A stretch of 64,000 bases of DNA, taken from contig CAMUYW010000010.1 in the NCBI GenBank assembly GCA_947165045.1, positions 1 through 64,000 of the forward strand. The letters are read 5' to 3'. Of the stretch, positions 1 through 8,982 are shown piece by piece. The notes below the pieces were generated by a model. That model searched no databases. It saw nothing but the letters and a program-made list of their open reading frames with translations, and was not told where the DNA came from. The stretch comes from an uncultured Fibrobacter sp. (lineage in GTDB: Bacteria; Fibrobacterota; Fibrobacteria; Fibrobacterales; Fibrobacteraceae). Every line of letters begins with the position of its first letter. Positions within the stretch are counted from its first letter, which is position 1. The position numbers and the translations under genes were made by a program.

Positions 1-1
1 G

Positions 2-919
2 GTATCCATGTTGCTCTTGCTTTTGCGGGTCACGCTGATGCACCCCGAACGCATCGATCCCAAGCCATCTTTCGAAAAGACGCTCCTGAAAATTCTCCCC
101 GCCGCCTGCATCCCCCTCGTCATCCTGATGTCCGTCGGCATCATGCGCAGAATCTCCGATTACGGGATTTCAGAAGACCGCTATTACATTACCGCCATCA
201 ACATTTTCTACTATGCCATTATCGCCATTTTGCTCATTGACAAAATCAAGTGCAAATCCAGATACATCGCCATCGTCTTTTGTGCCATGTTCCTCATCGT
301 CACGAATGGTCCATTAAGTGCGTTCAACGTCACGCATCGCGTCTGGATAGGGAGCATCAAGGCAGCGCTCGCCGAACAAGGCTTCAGCGAATTTCCGCTA
401 GGCATGGAATCTACTGAAAAATTTTACAACAACCTCACAAGCAAAGACGATCCCAAAGATAACGTAATAGCTTCGCGACTGAAGGTTCTCAATTCTAGAC
501 ACGACAAAGAACTCGCTCAATACATTCCTACGGAAAATTCCACGAGATTCGTCACTACGATAAGCGGCAATAAGAATAATGAAGAGTACATTATTAAATC
601 ATACATCAATAATTCCGAGAACAGCTACTTTGAAATTCCTAAAAACGCAACCCAAGTAAACCACTTTTACAAGTACTTCAACAAAGAAGATTACGAACTC
701 CTCAACGACACGCTATTCTTCAAACTCAAATCCCAAAAGCTAGACAAGACTTTTAATTTCTTTGTCACCAGGCAAGCATTAGAAAGCAAGGACGTACGAT
801 TCCTCGAAACCGAAGGTGCCAAAATCGGTGTCGAGAATTTGAACTTGACTTTATACAAGAAAGAAGAAAAAGTCAAGCACAATTACTTTAGTATCCGAGG
901 CATCCTCTTCCTGGAGTAA
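2..919 (+). CDS. DUF4153-like membrane protein, C-terminal part (cut by window edge)
   Basis: The reading frame is open to the left edge, so the gene starts outside the window and the first ATG at 8 is internal. The visible part has two or three hydrophobic segments (about residues 30-100), followed by a hydrophilic domain of about 200 residues. It aligns along its whole length with the C-terminal half of the next gene: both contain the segment KIxPAACIPLVxLMS, then an aromatic stretch ending in ILLxDKIKxKxRYIA. It is therefore a tandem paralogue. I assign both to the DUF4153-type membrane proteins from the overall pattern (many TM helices, then an extracytoplasmic tail); function is unknown. 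The stop overlaps the GGAG ribosome-binding site of the next gene, so the two are probably co-transcribed. Confidence 0.6.
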   Translation, partial: VSMLLLLLRVTLMHPERIDPKPSFEKTLLKILPAACIPLVILMSVGIMRRISDYGISEDRYYITAINIFYYAIIAILLIDKIKCKSRYIAIVFCAMFLIVTNGPLSAFNVTHRVWIGSIKAALAEQGFSEFPLGMESTEKFYNNLTSKDDPKDNVIASRLKVLNSRHDKELAQYIPTENSTRFVTTISGNKNNEEYIIKSYINNSENSYFEIPKNATQVNHFYKYFNKEDYELLNDTLFFKLKSQKLDKTFNFFVTRQALESKDVRFLETEGAKIGVENLNLTLYKKEEKVKHNYFSIRGILFLE

Positions 920-922
920 ATC

Positions 923-2701
923 ATGGACTTAACAGCAATCAAAAAATACCCGAGCCAAATCTCGACGGCGTTCAAGCGATTCCCGCTGGCATCGACGCTT
1001 GCCATCTTTACATTCTACGCATTCGTCTCCATTTACGAAATGGGGCCATCACTTTTCGATAACTCCGCCAAAACTTTCGTATGGTTAAGCATCTATCCCA
1101 TCGCAGCGATGCTCATCGCCGTAGCGACAACGCTATTCCAGGAATCACGGAAAAGCACAAGCAATACACCCCAAATTATCACTAGCAGTTCATGGCTCGT
1201 CGTTTCAGCGACTTTAGTCTTCTCCCTCTTAAATGATGACGAAGTCCATCTTTTTTACTTCATCTGCACCATTACACTTGTTTATATAGTAGCCTTACTG
1301 AGCATTTTCTTCGCGCCGTTCTGGAAGCAAAAAGACGAAAACGGATTCTGGAACTTTCTGCAAAAGAATATCAAGGCTTCGATAACCGCAATTATCGTCT
1401 CTGCCATTTTACTTGGAGCCATAGAAGGCATGATAGTCGGTTTCGCCGGGCTTTTCGATGCGGATTTCAACGAAAAAATTTACTTCTATATCTTCCTCTT
1501 CTGCTCATGCACGGTGCTCCCCATATTGTACCTTACAGGGATTCCTTCCGTTGACGAATGCCTTGAAGAAAAGCCCTCGTTGAACAAATTTGCAACAAGC
1601 ACCATCCGGTTCCTCTTCATCCCGGTACTCGCCATCGGCATCGTTCTCTTTTACGCCTACATCGTCAAGTTCATCGTGCAATGGAATATGCCCGAAGGCG
1701 TGGTTTCGGCCTTTGTTACAGGATTCATGGTCTACATGTTCGCGCTTTTCACCGCGATGTATCCATTTCACCTCGCTCCAAGCGAAACCCTTGAAAAAAG
1801 GCTTTTGAAAATTTTCCCCGCCGCCTGCATCCCCCTTGTTGTTTTAATGAGCATCGACATTTTCACGATGTTGCACGAAAGCGATATCGATGAGGAGTTC
1901 TTTTACATCATCGCCATCAATATTTTCTTCTACGCCACGCTCGCCATTTTGCTCACCGACAAGATCAAGCGCAAGTTCCGGTACATCGCTTTGACCATCT
2001 GCGTATTGTTCTTTATTTGTACGGATTCCCCCTTAAACGCTCCAACAATTACCCGCCATATATGGCTCAACAGCATTGAAAACGCACTTATCGAGCAAGG
2101 CTACAAAGAGTTCCCGCTGAGCGGAAAAGACGAGAACGAGTTCATTAAAGCTCTTAGAAAAAGCGACAGCGAAGATGCCAAAATGATTATCAGGCGAATC
2201 CAAAAGTTGGATGATGCTTATTTAGCCCCATATTTTTCCGGGAAAATTTCGCTGTACAACGAAGCCGAGCCAGAATCTTGTTGCGCTTCCGACAGTACCA
2301 ACAATGCCGACAGCACCGAAGTATTCGACTCCTTCGAAGCGACAATCAAACATTCGGAGAATCTGACTTTCGACATTCCCAAAGGAGCAAAAGAAGTTGC
2401 ACGATTGAACCTGAAGTTCGACGATGATTATTTCGAATTCCAAGGCGACACACTCTCGTTCAAAATTTCCCTCACACCAGTTGACAAAAACAAGAAGGAC
2501 TCCACCAGCGCCGACACAAGCGCAGCTCAGGTCAAAAAAACATTCTATAACTTCAAGGTCCTAAAAGAGACCTTAAAACAGGACACCACAAGAATCCTGA
2601 AGACCAAAGGAGCAACCATCGGATTGCAATACCTCTACGCCTCCCAAGAATCGGAAACAGACCGCACGCTCAAAATCAAGGGTTTACTGTTTATAGAGTA
2701 A
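923..2701 (+). CDS. DUF4153-like polytopic membrane protein
   Basis: 592 aa. About ten hydrophobic segments occupy roughly residues 20-370. The C-terminal 220 residues are hydrophilic and end in short beta-like blocks. The start follows GGAG with a spacing of 6 nt, and that site sits on the stop codon of the preceding paralogue, which suggests translational coupling. Fully sequenced here, it serves as template for the truncated gene upstream: the shared stretch begins near residue 270. Family identity (DUF4153) is by architecture and is not certain. No catalytic motif is visible. A role in envelope physiology is only an inference from the topology. Confidence 0.6.
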   Translation: MDLTAIKKYPSQISTAFKRFPLASTLAIFTFYAFVSIYEMGPSLFDNSAKTFVWLSIYPIAAMLIAVATTLFQESRKSTSNTPQIITSSSWLVVSATLVFSLLNDDEVHLFYFICTITLVYIVALLSIFFAPFWKQKDENGFWNFLQKNIKASITAIIVSAILLGAIEGMIVGFAGLFDADFNEKIYFYIFLFCSCTVLPILYLTGIPSVDECLEEKPSLNKFATSTIRFLFIPVLAIGIVLFYAYIVKFIVQWNMPEGVVSAFVTGFMVYMFALFTAMYPFHLAPSETLEKRLLKIFPAACIPLVVLMSIDIFTMLHESDIDEEFFYIIAINIFFYATLAILLTDKIKRKFRYIALTICVLFFICTDSPLNAPTITRHIWLNSIENALIEQGYKEFPLSGKDENEFIKALRKSDSEDAKMIIRRIQKLDDAYLAPYFSGKISLYNEAEPESCCASDSTNNADSTEVFDSFEATIKHSENLTFDIPKGAKEVARLNLKFDDDYFEFQGDTLSFKISLTPVDKNKKDSTSADTSAAQVKKTFYNFKVLKETLKQDTTRILKTKGATIGLQYLYASQESETDRTLKIKGLLFIE

Positions 2702-2724
2702 ACTGCCTTTTGGAACATTGCGCG

Positions 2725-2759
2725 GCCGATTTAGTCAATAATCGGCTTGACTCTTTTTA
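2725..2759 (+). terminator. Probable intrinsic terminator of the DUF4153 pair
   Basis: The arms GCCGAT (2725-2730) and ATCGGC (2741-2746) enclose a 10-nt loop and are followed by a T-rich stretch up to 2759. The hairpin overlaps the -35 element of the ahcY promoter. The six-pair stem is modest. Confidence 0.45.
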
Positions 2760-2775
2760 TGCATATAACTATATT
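2747..2775 (+). promoter_or_regulatory. ahcY promoter
   Basis: TTGACT at 2747-2752, a 17-nt spacer, then TATATT at 2770-2775: a near-consensus sigma-70-type promoter. Transcription would start near 2782 and give a leader of about 70 nt in front of ahcY. Confidence 0.7.
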
Positions 2776-2781
2776 TACGCA

Positions 2782-2852
2782 TAAATAAGAAATGCGCGGT
2801 CGCCTTTCTGTTCGCGAAAGGTCGCAAATCCCGCGCCAAAAGGAATAAAATT
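2782..2852 (+). promoter_or_regulatory. Structured 5' leader of ahcY
   Basis: Outer arms GCGCGG (2794-2799) and CCGCGC (2831-2836) enclose an inner hairpin CCTTTC (2803-2808) / GAAAGG (2816-2821). The outer stem ends 3 nt before the AAGGA ribosome-binding site (2840-2844), so folding could affect initiation. Position before an S-adenosylhomocysteine-handling gene makes a ligand-sensing or attenuating RNA conceivable, but I could not match it to a known SAH or SAM riboswitch consensus. Confidence 0.4.
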
Positions 2853-4313
2853 ATGGAATACAAAATTAAGGATATTAACCTTGCGATCGAAGGTCGTAAG
2901 GAACTCGACCTCGCCGAAACCGAAATGCCGGGCCTCATGGCTCTCCGCAAGGAATATGCCGGCAAGAAGCCGCTCGCTGGCGCCCGCATCATGGGTAGCC
3001 TCCACATGACCGTGCAGACCGCTATTTTGATTGAAACCCTCGTGGACCTGGGTGCTGACGTGCGCTGGGTCAGCTGCAACATTTTCAGTACGCAAGACAA
3101 TGCCGCCGCCGCAGTCGTCGTTGGCAAGAATGGCAGTGTTAGCAATCCGCAAGGCGTTCCTGTTTTCGCATGGAAGGGCGAATCCCTCGAAGAATATTGG
3201 GAAAACACTGCTCGCGCTCTCGTTTGGCCGGACGGCAAGACCCCGGACCTCATCGTGGACGACGGTGGCGACGCCACCATGCTCGTGACATGCGGCGCCG
3301 AATTCGAAGACGCCGGCAAGGTTCCTGAATTCAATCCGGAAAAGGACAGCGAAGAATGGGGCGTATTCCTCGCCACCTGCCGCAAGATTTTCGAAAAGGA
3401 CCCGAAGCAGTGGACACGCGCCCGAGCAGCCTTGAAGGGCGTTTCCGAAGAAACCACTACCGGCGTGCATCGCCTGTACCAGATGGCTCAGGCCAAGCGC
3501 CTCAAGTTCCCGGCAATCAACGTGAACGATTCCGTGACCAAGTCCAAGTTCGACAACCTCTACGGCTGCCGTCACTCCCTCATCGACGGCATCAACCGCG
3601 CCACCGACGTGATGATGGCAGGCAAAATTGCTGTGGTTTGCGGCTACGGCGACGTGGGTAAGGGCTGCGCTCAGTCTCTCCGCGGTCAGGGCGCTCGCGT
3701 GATCATCACCGAAATCGACCCAATTTGCGCACTCCAGGCTGCCATGGAAGGCTATGAAGTCAAGACGCTCGACGAAGTCGTTAGCTACGCCGACATCTTC
3801 GTGACCACCACCGGTAACACCGGCATCATTAGCGCTGCCCAGATGGAAAAGATGAAAAACCGCGCCATCGTCGGTAACATCGGCCACTTCGACAACGAAA
3901 TCGACATGGCCGGCCTCAAGAAGATTCCGGGCATCAAGAGGAACGAAATCAAGCCGCAGTACGATGAATGGATTTTCGCCGACGGCCACAGCATCCTTAT
4001 CCTCGCTGAAGGCCGCCTGCTGAACCTCGGCTGCGCTACCGGTCACCCGAGCTTCGTGATGAGTGCAAGCTTCACGAACCAAACTATCGCCCAGATTGAC
4101 CTCTGGCTCAACGCCCAGGGCAAGCAGACCGTTGCAGGCATCAAGTACGAAAGCGGCGTTGTCTATACGCTCCCGAAGATTCTCGACGAAAAGGTCGCAC
4201 GACTCCACTTGGAAAAGCTCGGCGTTCACCTCACGACCCTCACGCAGGCTCAGGCCGACTACATCGGCGTACCCGTCGAAGGCCCGTACAAGGCTGAACA
4301 CTACCGTTACTAG
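2853..4313 (+). CDS. ahcY: Adenosylhomocysteinase (S-adenosyl-L-homocysteine hydrolase)
   Basis: 486 aa, within the usual family length. This cytoplasmic NAD-dependent enzyme splits S-adenosylhomocysteine into adenosine and homocysteine and so relieves product inhibition of methyltransferases. Family hallmarks are clear: the N-terminal block [16 protein letters not shown], the substrate-binding stretch around [13 protein letters not shown], and the NAD-binding loop CGYGDVGKG near residue 263. The C-terminus [13 protein letters not shown] is the typical ending, with the cofactor-contacting Lys and Tyr. The start has AAGGA 8 nt upstream. It is a single-gene unit with its own promoter and structured leader. 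Codon use is strongly biased, as expected for a highly expressed housekeeping gene, and this produces long antisense ORFs that are not genes. Confidence 0.97.
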   Translation: MEYKIKDINLAIEGRKELDLAETEMPGLMALRKEYAGKKPLAGARIMGSLHMTVQTAILIETLVDLGADVRWVSCNIFSTQDNAAAAVVVGKNGSVSNPQGVPVFAWKGESLEEYWENTARALVWPDGKTPDLIVDDGGDATMLVTCGAEFEDAGKVPEFNPEKDSEEWGVFLATCRKIFEKDPKQWTRARAALKGVSEETTTGVHRLYQMAQAKRLKFPAINVNDSVTKSKFDNLYGCRHSLIDGINRATDVMMAGKIAVVCGYGDVGKGCAQSLRGQGARVIITEIDPICALQAAMEGYEVKTLDEVVSYADIFVTTTGNTGIISAAQMEKMKNRAIVGNIGHFDNEIDMAGLKKIPGIKRNEIKPQYDEWIFADGHSILILAEGRLLNLGCATGHPSFVMSASFTNQTIAQIDLWLNAQGKQTVAGIKYESGVVYTLPKILDEKVARLHLEKLGVHLTTLTQAQADYIGVPVEGPYKAEHYRY

Positions 4314-4327
4314 TAGACAATAGGAAG

Positions 4328-4400
4328 TGTCATCCTGAGCGAAGTTCACTAAGGTCCCTGAGCTTGCCAAAGGGGCGAAGTGAACGAAGTCGAAGGATCT
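4328..4400. repeat. REP-like intergenic repeat (GTCATCC...GGATCT type)
   Basis: It starts with GTCATCCTGAGCGAAG and ends with CGAAGGATCT, with internal inverted pieces (AGTTCACT and AGTGAAC). It resembles the elements at 13110, 19541 and 33582: all are intergenic, lie close to a gene end and share GTCAYCC/GGRTCT-like borders. Confidence 0.55.
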
Positions 4401-4408
4401 AAAAAATT

Positions 4409-4440
4409 TCCCCCGTGCATTAAAGCGCGGGGATTTTCTT
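4409..4440 (+). terminator. Intrinsic terminator downstream of ahcY
   Basis: CCCCGTGC (4411-4418) pairs with GCGCGGGG (4425-4432) with one G-T wobble. It is followed by ATTTTCTT. Confidence 0.7.
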
Positions 4441-4487
4441 ATCAAAATTTTTTCATATTTTTACATGCAAACAAAAAGGAGTCTCTA

Positions 4488-5321
4488 ATGGATACAGAGA
4501 ATATTTCAAGAATTAACGCACTTCCATGCGCCGAACTAAAACAGCGAGCATGGAATACACTAGTAGGAAACGCAAAGAAATCAATACTCTTTCTTCTATT
4601 CTATTGTTTGGTAATCGGCGTAATCTCCATTCTACTTGATGCAGAAATGTGGGGATTCGACGAAACATCCGCTCCCTTAAAATATATCTTGGCAAGTACC
4701 ATTTCTGCAATCCTCTGCTATTTTATCATAGCTCCATCTGCAGTCGGCTATTACAAATTTTATTTAGAAAGATCCAGAAACTTTCCCGAAAAATACTCCA
4801 CCCTATTCTTCGGTTACAAAAAATATATTAGAAACACTGCCGCTATTTTATTAACAGACATCATATTTTATGGATTATCGGCAATAGCATGCATCGAAAT
4901 CTTCATCGTTTGCATGATTTTAATAGGCATCGACACTAACGCTTCAAGCACAGTCATTCCTGTTATCGACATCACTATCGGCAAAGCCATTTACTGGACT
5001 GTATTGGGAATCGTCTCCATCGCATTATTTTCATTTATTTTATACAAAACATTCGCCTTAATAGAATTTTTCCCATTTGCTCTTGCCGATAACAACAAAA
5101 CAGGAGCATTCAGCCTGCTCAAGTCTTTCTGGAAAAAAACTTCGCCTTACAACCTCAAGATGATTAAGCTCTGGTTTAGTTTCTTTGGATGGTGGGTATT
5201 AGTTGTAATCACCTTGGGAATTGCACTTTTATGGGTTGCTCCCTACTGGTGTTACGCAAAGGCCGAACTTTATAAAGAAATCATCAACGAAAATCAACTA
5301 GACGTCATCGAAAACGCTTAA
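4488..5321 (+). CDS. DUF975 family integral membrane protein
   Basis: 277 aa. I take the ATG at 4488, which has AAAAAGGAG 7-8 nt upstream; longer in-frame starts would run through the ahcY terminator. The N-terminus carries the family opening (ELKQRAWNTL, then NAKKSILFLLFYCL). It is followed by about six hydrophobic helices, with an amphipathic loop (residues 85-110, YYKFYLERSRNF) typical of DUF975 proteins. The C-terminus again has paired helices and the family-like WWVLVVITLGIALLWVAPY. Function is unknown; relatives are annotated as membrane proteins possibly tied to lipid metabolism. It forms a single-gene unit between two terminators. Confidence 0.8.
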   Translation: MDTENISRINALPCAELKQRAWNTLVGNAKKSILFLLFYCLVIGVISILLDAEMWGFDETSAPLKYILASTISAILCYFIIAPSAVGYYKFYLERSRNFPEKYSTLFFGYKKYIRNTAAILLTDIIFYGLSAIACIEIFIVCMILIGIDTNASSTVIPVIDITIGKAIYWTVLGIVSIALFSFILYKTFALIEFFPFALADNNKTGAFSLLKSFWKKTSPYNLKMIKLWFSFFGWWVLVVITLGIALLWVAPYWCYAKAELYKEIINENQLDVIENA

Positions 5322-5326
5322 CCAAA

Positions 5327-5353
5327 AAGTCTCGCCTTAAAGCGAGACTTTTT
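5327..5353. terminator. Bidirectional terminator
   Basis: AAGTCTCGC (5327-5335) and GCGAGACTT (5342-5350) form a perfect 9-bp stem with a 6-nt loop. A T-run on the right and an A-run on the left let it serve both the DUF975 gene and the convergent small gene. Confidence 0.85.
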
Positions 5354-5354
5354 A

Positions 5355-5558
5355 TTACCTATTCCAACCAGAATGCCCATCGCCATAAACGACACCACCA
5401 CCGCCATCATCGTAACCGTGGAGCGTCGATGAACTTTTTACGCCTAGCCAGCCGCGCATTCTTTTAATTCTCGCAGAATTCGCCAAGCCATTTACTGTTT
5501 CAGAGCGCTCGGTTTCCTGTAAGTTGGAGCCTTGCTTTTCATTTGGCATATCCGTCAT
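5355..5558 (-). CDS. Small Gly-rich peptide, function unknown
   Basis: 67 aa. Expression is supported by a strong ribosome-binding site (GCAGGAGG, GGAGG 7 nt before ATG) and by the terminator immediately after the stop. The N-terminal 40 residues are polar and charged (MTDMPNEKQGSNLQETER...). The C-terminus is Gly/Asp/Tyr-rich (GYDDGGGGVVYGDGHSGWNR). There is no signal peptide or TM segment. A leader-plus-core layout as in ribosomally made modified peptides is possible, but no modification enzyme lies next to it, so that is only a suggestion. Confidence 0.6.
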   Translation of the reverse strand: MTDMPNEKQGSNLQETERSETVNGLANSARIKRMRGWLGVKSSSTLHGYDDGGGGVVYGDGHSGWNR

Positions 5559-5724
5559 GTCACAACCTCCTGCAAGAAAGATTCTTCTTTAAAGATACAT
5601 TTTTCCGCAATTTTATACAATTTTTTTCACAGCTCCTTTTATAAAATACGGGTACAACCGCGGCGCAGTTTCGACAAGCATCGCATACTTTCAAAGTCGC
5701 ACTGCACAATAAAAGGAACACATC

Positions 5725-6114
5725 ATGGAAAAAGAACTTTTTGAAAAATTTAATAACGGCGAACTAAGACTTCCTTGCAACACAAAAGCGTTCAAGGACA
5801 TCGCTTGGAGTAAACATTCGACTTTCGAAGGGGTTGAACTCAAGCACATCATTACCGCAAAAGAGACGGGAGGCACATTCAGTTACCACCTTGTTCGGAT
5901 CGCGCCAAACAAGAGCATTAAAAATCACATTCACGAAACGCAACTCGAAACTCACGAAGTTATCGCAGGGAGCGGCGTGTGCATCAATGACGGAGCCAAA
6001 CTCGATTACGTCCCCGGCGTGATTTCGATTATGCCTGCAAAAGTCCCGCACAAAGTAAACGCCGGCGAAGACGGGCTTTACCTCTTTGCAAAATTCATTC
6101 CTGCGCTGTGCTAA
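5725..6114 (+). CDS. Cupin-domain protein
   Basis: 129 aa single-domain cupin. Motif 1 reads SIKNHIHETQLETHEVIAGSG (about residues 64-84), with the usual His, His and Glu metal ligands. Motif 2 is represented by PAKVPHKVNAGEDG (about 102-115), with the final His ligand. There is no signal peptide, so it is cytoplasmic. It is convergent with the AraC-family gene and overlaps it by 20 bp at the 3' ends. The AraC protein also has a cupin sensor, so the pair could respond to or act on the same small molecule; this is an inference. The substrate cannot be read from the sequence. Confidence 0.85.
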   Translation: MEKELFEKFNNGELRLPCNTKAFKDIAWSKHSTFEGVELKHIITAKETGGTFSYHLVRIAPNKSIKNHIHETQLETHEVIAGSGVCINDGAKLDYVPGVISIMPAKVPHKVNAGEDGLYLFAKFIPALC

Positions 6115-6721
6115 TTACAGCTTTCTTATACTCTTTGGGCGAAAGCCCAACTAATTTCTTAAAGCAACGGTCCATGTGACTTTGATCGTAAAACCCAGCA
6201 TCATAAGTCACTTCGGACGCGCTCTTTTCTGCGAGCAACTTTTGCGCCTTGCGGACTTTACATTGCATCTGGAATTGATGCGGCGTAAGTCCAAATGCCT
6301 TTTTAAATTCACGAATCATGTGGAACGGGCTGATGCACGCGTCACGAGCCATTTGCTCAATCAAATAAATATTCTCTGGATTTTCAAGAATACTTTTACG
6401 CAATTCATTAAGGCGAGCAACAGCATCTTCATAATCGTCTGTGCATTCAGACTCATCGACTTGAATGCACAACACAACCATCGAGTAGCATTGACCATCA
6501 ATCGTCTTGATTTCGTGCAACACATTCGGCGGAATCTGAAACTTATCCCCAGCGCGATAAATTGCAGGTTCGCCATTCAACACTATGCAAACCGAGCCCT
6601 CTTCAATATAGCCGACCATCAAGTGATCCGTATGCGTATGCGGCGGATATGACTTTTGCCAATCCTTATAGCGCACGCATTCAATTTGATCGTTCTTTTT
6701 GCTATACGAAATTTCAGGCAT
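6095..6721 (-). CDS. AraC-family transcriptional regulator
   Basis: 208 aa. The N-terminal cupin-like sensor (about residues 15-85) has PPHTHTDHLMVGYIEEGSV and a typical PPNVLHEI turn. The C-terminal half carries the two AraC helix-turn-helix units: CISPFHMIREFKKAFGLTPHQF for the first, and VTYDAGFYDQSHMDRCFKK with the signature ending GLSPKEYKK for the second. It probably senses a small effector and regulates nearby or metabolic genes. It lies tail-to-tail with the cupin gene. Its target promoter cannot be identified from the sequence. Confidence 0.9.
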   Translation of the reverse strand: MPEISYSKKNDQIECVRYKDWQKSYPPHTHTDHLMVGYIEEGSVCIVLNGEPAIYRAGDKFQIPPNVLHEIKTIDGQCYSMVVLCIQVDESECTDDYEDAVARLNELRKSILENPENIYLIEQMARDACISPFHMIREFKKAFGLTPHQFQMQCKVRKAQKLLAEKSASEVTYDAGFYDQSHMDRCFKKLVGLSPKEYKKAVISTAQE

Positions 6722-6751
6722 CAGTCAGCACAACTCGCATCTATCAAGCCG

Positions 6752-8878
6752 TTACTTTACCTGAACTTTCAGCACTCGCGTTGCACTATTTGCAGATACG
6801 CGTACCACGTAGAATCCACGATTCAGGCGCTGCAGAGGTACAACATGTTCCGCAGCAAAACCGCAAGAAGACTCTGTCAAATTGCCCATCATATCGAACA
6901 CATCGACTTTGACTTCCGATACTCTAGGCAACGTCACAGAAAGTTCACCATTGCGATAAACAGCCTTCAAGTGGCCCGCCAATTCCGAAACCGCAATCGA
7001 TGCTTTGTTACTGCTTGACGATTTAACGCTATTGCTAGAACTCGAAGATTTTTCGTTCTTGCTCGAACTAGACGATTTTGCCACGCTCGACGAGGACTCC
7101 ACTTTCTTTGAACTGGAACTCGGCGCAGTACTGGAACTAGATACAACCTTTTGGCTGCTGCTAGAAACTACGCTAGAGCTTGACTCAATTTCTGAACTGC
7201 TACTCGACTCCGCGGCACTTGAACTAGACTCCGCGACATTAGAACTCGAAGAAACAACTACACTTGAACTCGATACCATAACTTCGCTTGAACTAGATTC
7301 CTCGCGTTCAACAATCTTGAGCCATCCCGGTACAATTTCCACCAAGCAATCGACACTCGATCCGTTTTCAACTGCGACCGAAATTTCATATTCCCCTATT
7401 TCTTCTGAATCCTCTCCATCCGCACCCTCTCTTAAAAACGTAATCTTGCCTAACGCAGAATAGCCCGAATGCGGCTTACACCCATCCACCGTATATTCAA
7501 ATTCCGGGTCATCATCGCCATAAGCCTTTATAGCGTCCTTTACCGTCACTGTAGTAATTCCAGGATTCGGCTTCCAAATCTTGAAGGCACCGCAAAGATG
7601 CAACATCGCCAAGTAGTGGACCATTCCCTCATAATAACGGTATTGTCCAGACAAAGGGCGCACATCCCAAGCCATTTGCAAATTCTTCTTGATAATCTCT
7701 TCGTAAGTAGCCATTTCTGCATCACCCAACAAATCCGGATATTTTTCCAGATCCCGCAGCACCAGAGCAGCTACAGCATTTGTACCCTTTTGCCCCTCAG
7801 TGTAAGTTTCCCCAGGATTTTTGCCATCCCAGTCAAAGCGAGCATGCGCATAACCATCCGCTTCAAAAAAGTCTATAATCCGTTTTGCCATAACCATCAG
7901 GCTGTCGGCACTCTTACCAAACAAGTAATAGTCCATCCCAAAATTCATTGCAGCACGTTCGGCTTCGTACATGTACCTATCAGATGTTTTACTAAAATCA
8001 GGTCGATAGGGAGTTCCGTCAAAACGGCTGTAATCAGCAAACAAACCCGTTGTGGGGTGAGAACTTTTGTACAAATGCAAGCGAGTCGCCTGAAGCGCCT
8101 TATACCACCGATCCGTATGATTACGATTCTTCGACCAGCGAGCAAACAGTTCTATAAATGCGGGCAGGTCATAAGCCGGTTCGCCAAAAAAGCCCCAACT
8201 TACAGTCGGCTGGAACGAGACAACGAATGATTGCTGGTTAAAAAGTTTATGTTCGTAATTAGACCACATCTTATCCAAAATATACTGAACATCATCCATA
8301 TACTGGCTATCGTCCCAACGGTTAGCAGCAAATAGGAGCGACATCATAAAATACAACTCGGCATCTGGCGCAGGAGCATCATCTTTACCAGAACCATCTG
8401 TCTTGCGCTGCCATGCAAAATAGCCATCCCATTCACCAGCCTTGTGCCAATGGTGTTCCTTGGTCCAGTTCCAAATTTTATCGAATTCTTCCCTATGGTT
8501 TGTCTGCACGGCAATCATCATGCCCCAAGCCAAACCTTCGGAACGGACATCGGAGTTGTTGGCATCCAAGATGTAAGCCTCTTTACCAATGTCGTAATAG
8601 ATTTTCTGGCTTATTTCACCCTTGAAATAGTGTTTCCATAGCTGGTCTAGCTTTGCCTGAATTTCTTCGTCGGTCTTGCCCAGATATTTTTTGAACGGGC
8701 TCTCGTATTTGCCGGTGTAATATGCGCCGGTATAGTTTGTATCTTCAACCGTCGGGCCAAAATACGCACTATCTTTATAGAAGTAAATGGATGGGATAAT
8801 TTTCGCCATGGATTCCGGAGCAACAAAAGTGCTCAAGCACAAGGAAAACATAAAGGCAAATAGCTTCATTTCTCTCAT
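6752..8878 (-). CDS. Secreted GH8 glycoside hydrolase (xylanase/oligoxylanase-like) with Ser-rich linker
   Basis: 708 aa. A signal peptide covers about residues 1-25. The GH8 (alpha/alpha)6 catalytic domain spans about 60-435: the acid Glu lies in VRSEGLAWGMM (E114), followed by GYFAWQRKTDG and APAPDAELYF (D172). These match the xylan-active GH8 enzymes (Rex and cold-adapted xylanase type) better than cellulase-type GH8. An MBG-like Ig domain follows (VKDAIKAYGDDDPEF). Then come about 100 residues of SSSS-rich linker and a C-terminal beta domain resembling a type IX sorting/anchoring domain (GFYVVRVS...VLKVQVK). It probably acts on xylan or beta-glucan fragments outside the cell. AAGGGA lies about 10 nt before the ATG. 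Confidence 0.88.
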   Translation of the reverse strand: MREMKLFAFMFSLCLSTFVAPESMAKIIPSIYFYKDSAYFGPTVEDTNYTGAYYTGKYESPFKKYLGKTDEEIQAKLDQLWKHYFKGEISQKIYYDIGKEAYILDANNSDVRSEGLAWGMMIAVQTNHREEFDKIWNWTKEHHWHKAGEWDGYFAWQRKTDGSGKDDAPAPDAELYFMMSLLFAANRWDDSQYMDDVQYILDKMWSNYEHKLFNQQSFVVSFQPTVSWGFFGEPAYDLPAFIELFARWSKNRNHTDRWYKALQATRLHLYKSSHPTTGLFADYSRFDGTPYRPDFSKTSDRYMYEAERAAMNFGMDYYLFGKSADSLMVMAKRIIDFFEADGYAHARFDWDGKNPGETYTEGQKGTNAVAALVLRDLEKYPDLLGDAEMATYEEIIKKNLQMAWDVRPLSGQYRYYEGMVHYLAMLHLCGAFKIWKPNPGITTVTVKDAIKAYGDDDPEFEYTVDGCKPHSGYSALGKITFLREGADGEDSEEIGEYEISVAVENGSSVDCLVEIVPGWLKIVEREESSSSEVMVSSSSVVVSSSSNVAESSSSAAESSSSSEIESSSSVVSSSSQKVVSSSSTAPSSSSKKVESSSSVAKSSSSSKNEKSSSSSNSVKSSSSNKASIAVSELAGHLKAVYRNGELSVTLPRVSEVKVDVFDMMGNLTESSCGFAAEHVVPLQRLNRGFYVVRVSANSATRVLKVQVK

Positions 8879-8933
8879 AATGACAACATCCCTTTTGCAG
8901 AGATTATAGAAAATCTATTTATGATTTTCAAGC

Positions 8934-8965
8934 ATAAAAAAAGACTCTCGTTGCCGAGAGTCTCC
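8934..8965 (-). terminator. Intrinsic terminator of the VWA gene
   Basis: AGACTCTCG (8942-8950) and CGAGAGTCT (8955-8963) form a perfect 9-bp stem with a TTGC loop. On the minus strand a T-run follows (8941-8934). Confidence 0.85.
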
Positions 8966-8982
8966 GTTTTTGATTTACCTCC

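Noticed and set aside
2782..2852. Known SAH or SAM riboswitch class
   Set aside because: The leader is short and I could not recognise a conserved core of any class; kept only as a structured leader.
2775..4445. 556-codon open frame antisense to ahcY
   Set aside because: It mirrors the codon bias of ahcY, has no ribosome-binding site and shows a low-complexity, Val/Asp/His-rich translation.
7005..7463. Leu/Glu-rich frame opposite the GH8 linker
   Set aside because: It is the reverse complement of the poly-Ser linker, which explains the LELD repeats.
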